Positions 6,691-6,796 of a stretch of DNA of 6,796 nucleotides are shown piece by piece. This stretch comes from CAZAXU01 sp964489245 (GTDB lineage: Bacteria; Bacteroidota; Bacteroidia; Flavobacteriales; Flavobacteriaceae). The notes under the pieces were generated by a model. It was not told the origin of the DNA and did no database searches. It saw only the letters and a list, made by a program, of their open reading frames with translations. Both the position numbers and the translations under genes were made by a program. Within the stretch, counting starts at the first letter, position 1. Each line of letters starts with the position of its first letter. The stretch is taken from positions 1 through 6,796 of the forward strand of contig CAZAXU010000065.1 in NCBI GenBank assembly GCA_964489245.1. Direction: 5' to 3'.

Positions 6691-6719
6691 CAAAGATACA
6701 AAATGAAAGGAATTCACAA
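6691..6719 (-). promoter_or_regulatory. promoter inside repeat 1 (TTG-N18-TATCTTTG)
   Basis: On the minus strand TTG (6717-6719), 18 nt, then TATCTTTG (6691-6698) match the Bacteroidota -33/-7 promoter pattern. Initiation about 7 nt later would be near 6684, still in the repeat. The RNA from this copy would run into the 6606-6674 flank, which holds no spacer, and stop at the 6571-6605 terminator. Confidence 0.6.
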
Positions 6720-6765
6720 CTCTATCAGCTGAATTATCGCGGATTTCCGACTGTGTTCAATATTT

Positions 6766-6794
6766 CAAAGATACAAAATGAAAGGAATTCACAA
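6766..6794 (-). promoter_or_regulatory. promoter inside repeat 2 (TTG-N18-TATCTTTG)
   Basis: Same elements as in repeat 1: TTG at 6792-6794 and TATCTTTG at 6766-6773 on the minus strand. Transcription would begin near 6759 and carry about 10 nt of repeat, the whole spacer 6721-6749 and then repeat 1. That makes a self-contained crRNA precursor, as shown for repeat-internal promoters in Neisseria and Campylobacter II-C arrays. Confidence 0.6.
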
Positions 6795-6796
6795 CC

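Larger units (their letters stand above)
6675..6796 (-). CRISPR. type II-C CRISPR array, first two repeats and one spacer (continues off the window)
   Basis: Two identical 46-bp repeats (6675-6720 and 6750-6795) flank a 29-nt spacer (6721-6749). Base 6796 begins the next spacer. In crRNA sense (minus strand) the repeat begins GTTGTGAATTCCTTTC and ends GAACACAGT, the general form of Bacteroidota II-C repeats of 46-47 bp. The minus strand is assigned because only that transcript can pair with the tracrRNA anti-repeat. The last base or two at the boundary could shift if more repeats were visible. The spacer has no recognisable source here and contains CGGA-AA-TCCG. Confidence 0.95.

Noticed and set aside
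6721..6749. Spacer matching DNA inside this window (self-targeting)
   Set aside because: No matching stretch was found by eye on either strand. The target cannot be named without a database search.

Overview
This AT-rich window is one end of a type II-C CRISPR-Cas locus, most likely from a member of the Bacteroidota (Flavobacteriia-like). The basis for this is a large II-C type Cas9, a 46-bp repeat that begins GTTGTG in the crRNA sense, TAnnTTTG-type promoter boxes of the Bacteroidota pattern, and start codons with A-rich leaders instead of clear Shine-Dalgarno sites. The species cannot be read from the sequence.

Layout. Positions 1-382 hold a small GIY-YIG endonuclease-domain gene next to a strong hairpin terminator. 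On both sides of it are short sequences resembling the 3' end of a tRNA gene. Positions 383-498 hold an unlisted RNA gene on the minus strand. This is the tracrRNA, with its promoter, a 21-nt anti-repeat carrying one single-nucleotide gap, and its own terminator. It is transcribed divergently from cas9. Positions 587-4791 are cas9, broken by a 100-N assembly gap at 4639-4738. The apparent stop at 4753 is an artefact of the gap's arbitrary length. The real C-terminus continues in another frame to 4791. Between cas9 and cas1 lies an N-terminally truncated REP-associated tyrosine transposase (RAYT) remnant with a perfect 16-bp inverted repeat at its 5' end. cas1 (5275-6201) and cas2 (6214-6555) follow, then a strong bidirectional terminator (6571-6605), a 69-bp flank, and the first two repeats and one 29-nt spacer of an array that runs off the right edge.

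How it works together. Cas9 has all the RuvC and HNH catalytic residues visible. The minus-strand tracrRNA pairs with crRNAs made from the minus strand of the array, so array transcription converges on the cas operon. Each repeat carries TTG-N18-TATCTTTG, and the same TATCTTTG box sits just upstream of the tracrRNA. Each spacer therefore probably has its own promoter, and crRNA and tracrRNA are probably made by the same holoenzyme. Cas1 and Cas2 are intact. Cas2 ends in QLSLF, which matches the bacterial sliding-clamp-binding consensus.

The main points to follow up are the tracrRNA, the mis-called cas9 end, the repeat-internal promoters, the Cas2 tail, and the RAYT remnant with its hairpin. 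I found no wholly new multi-gene system. The novelty is in the small elements of a recognisable II-C locus.
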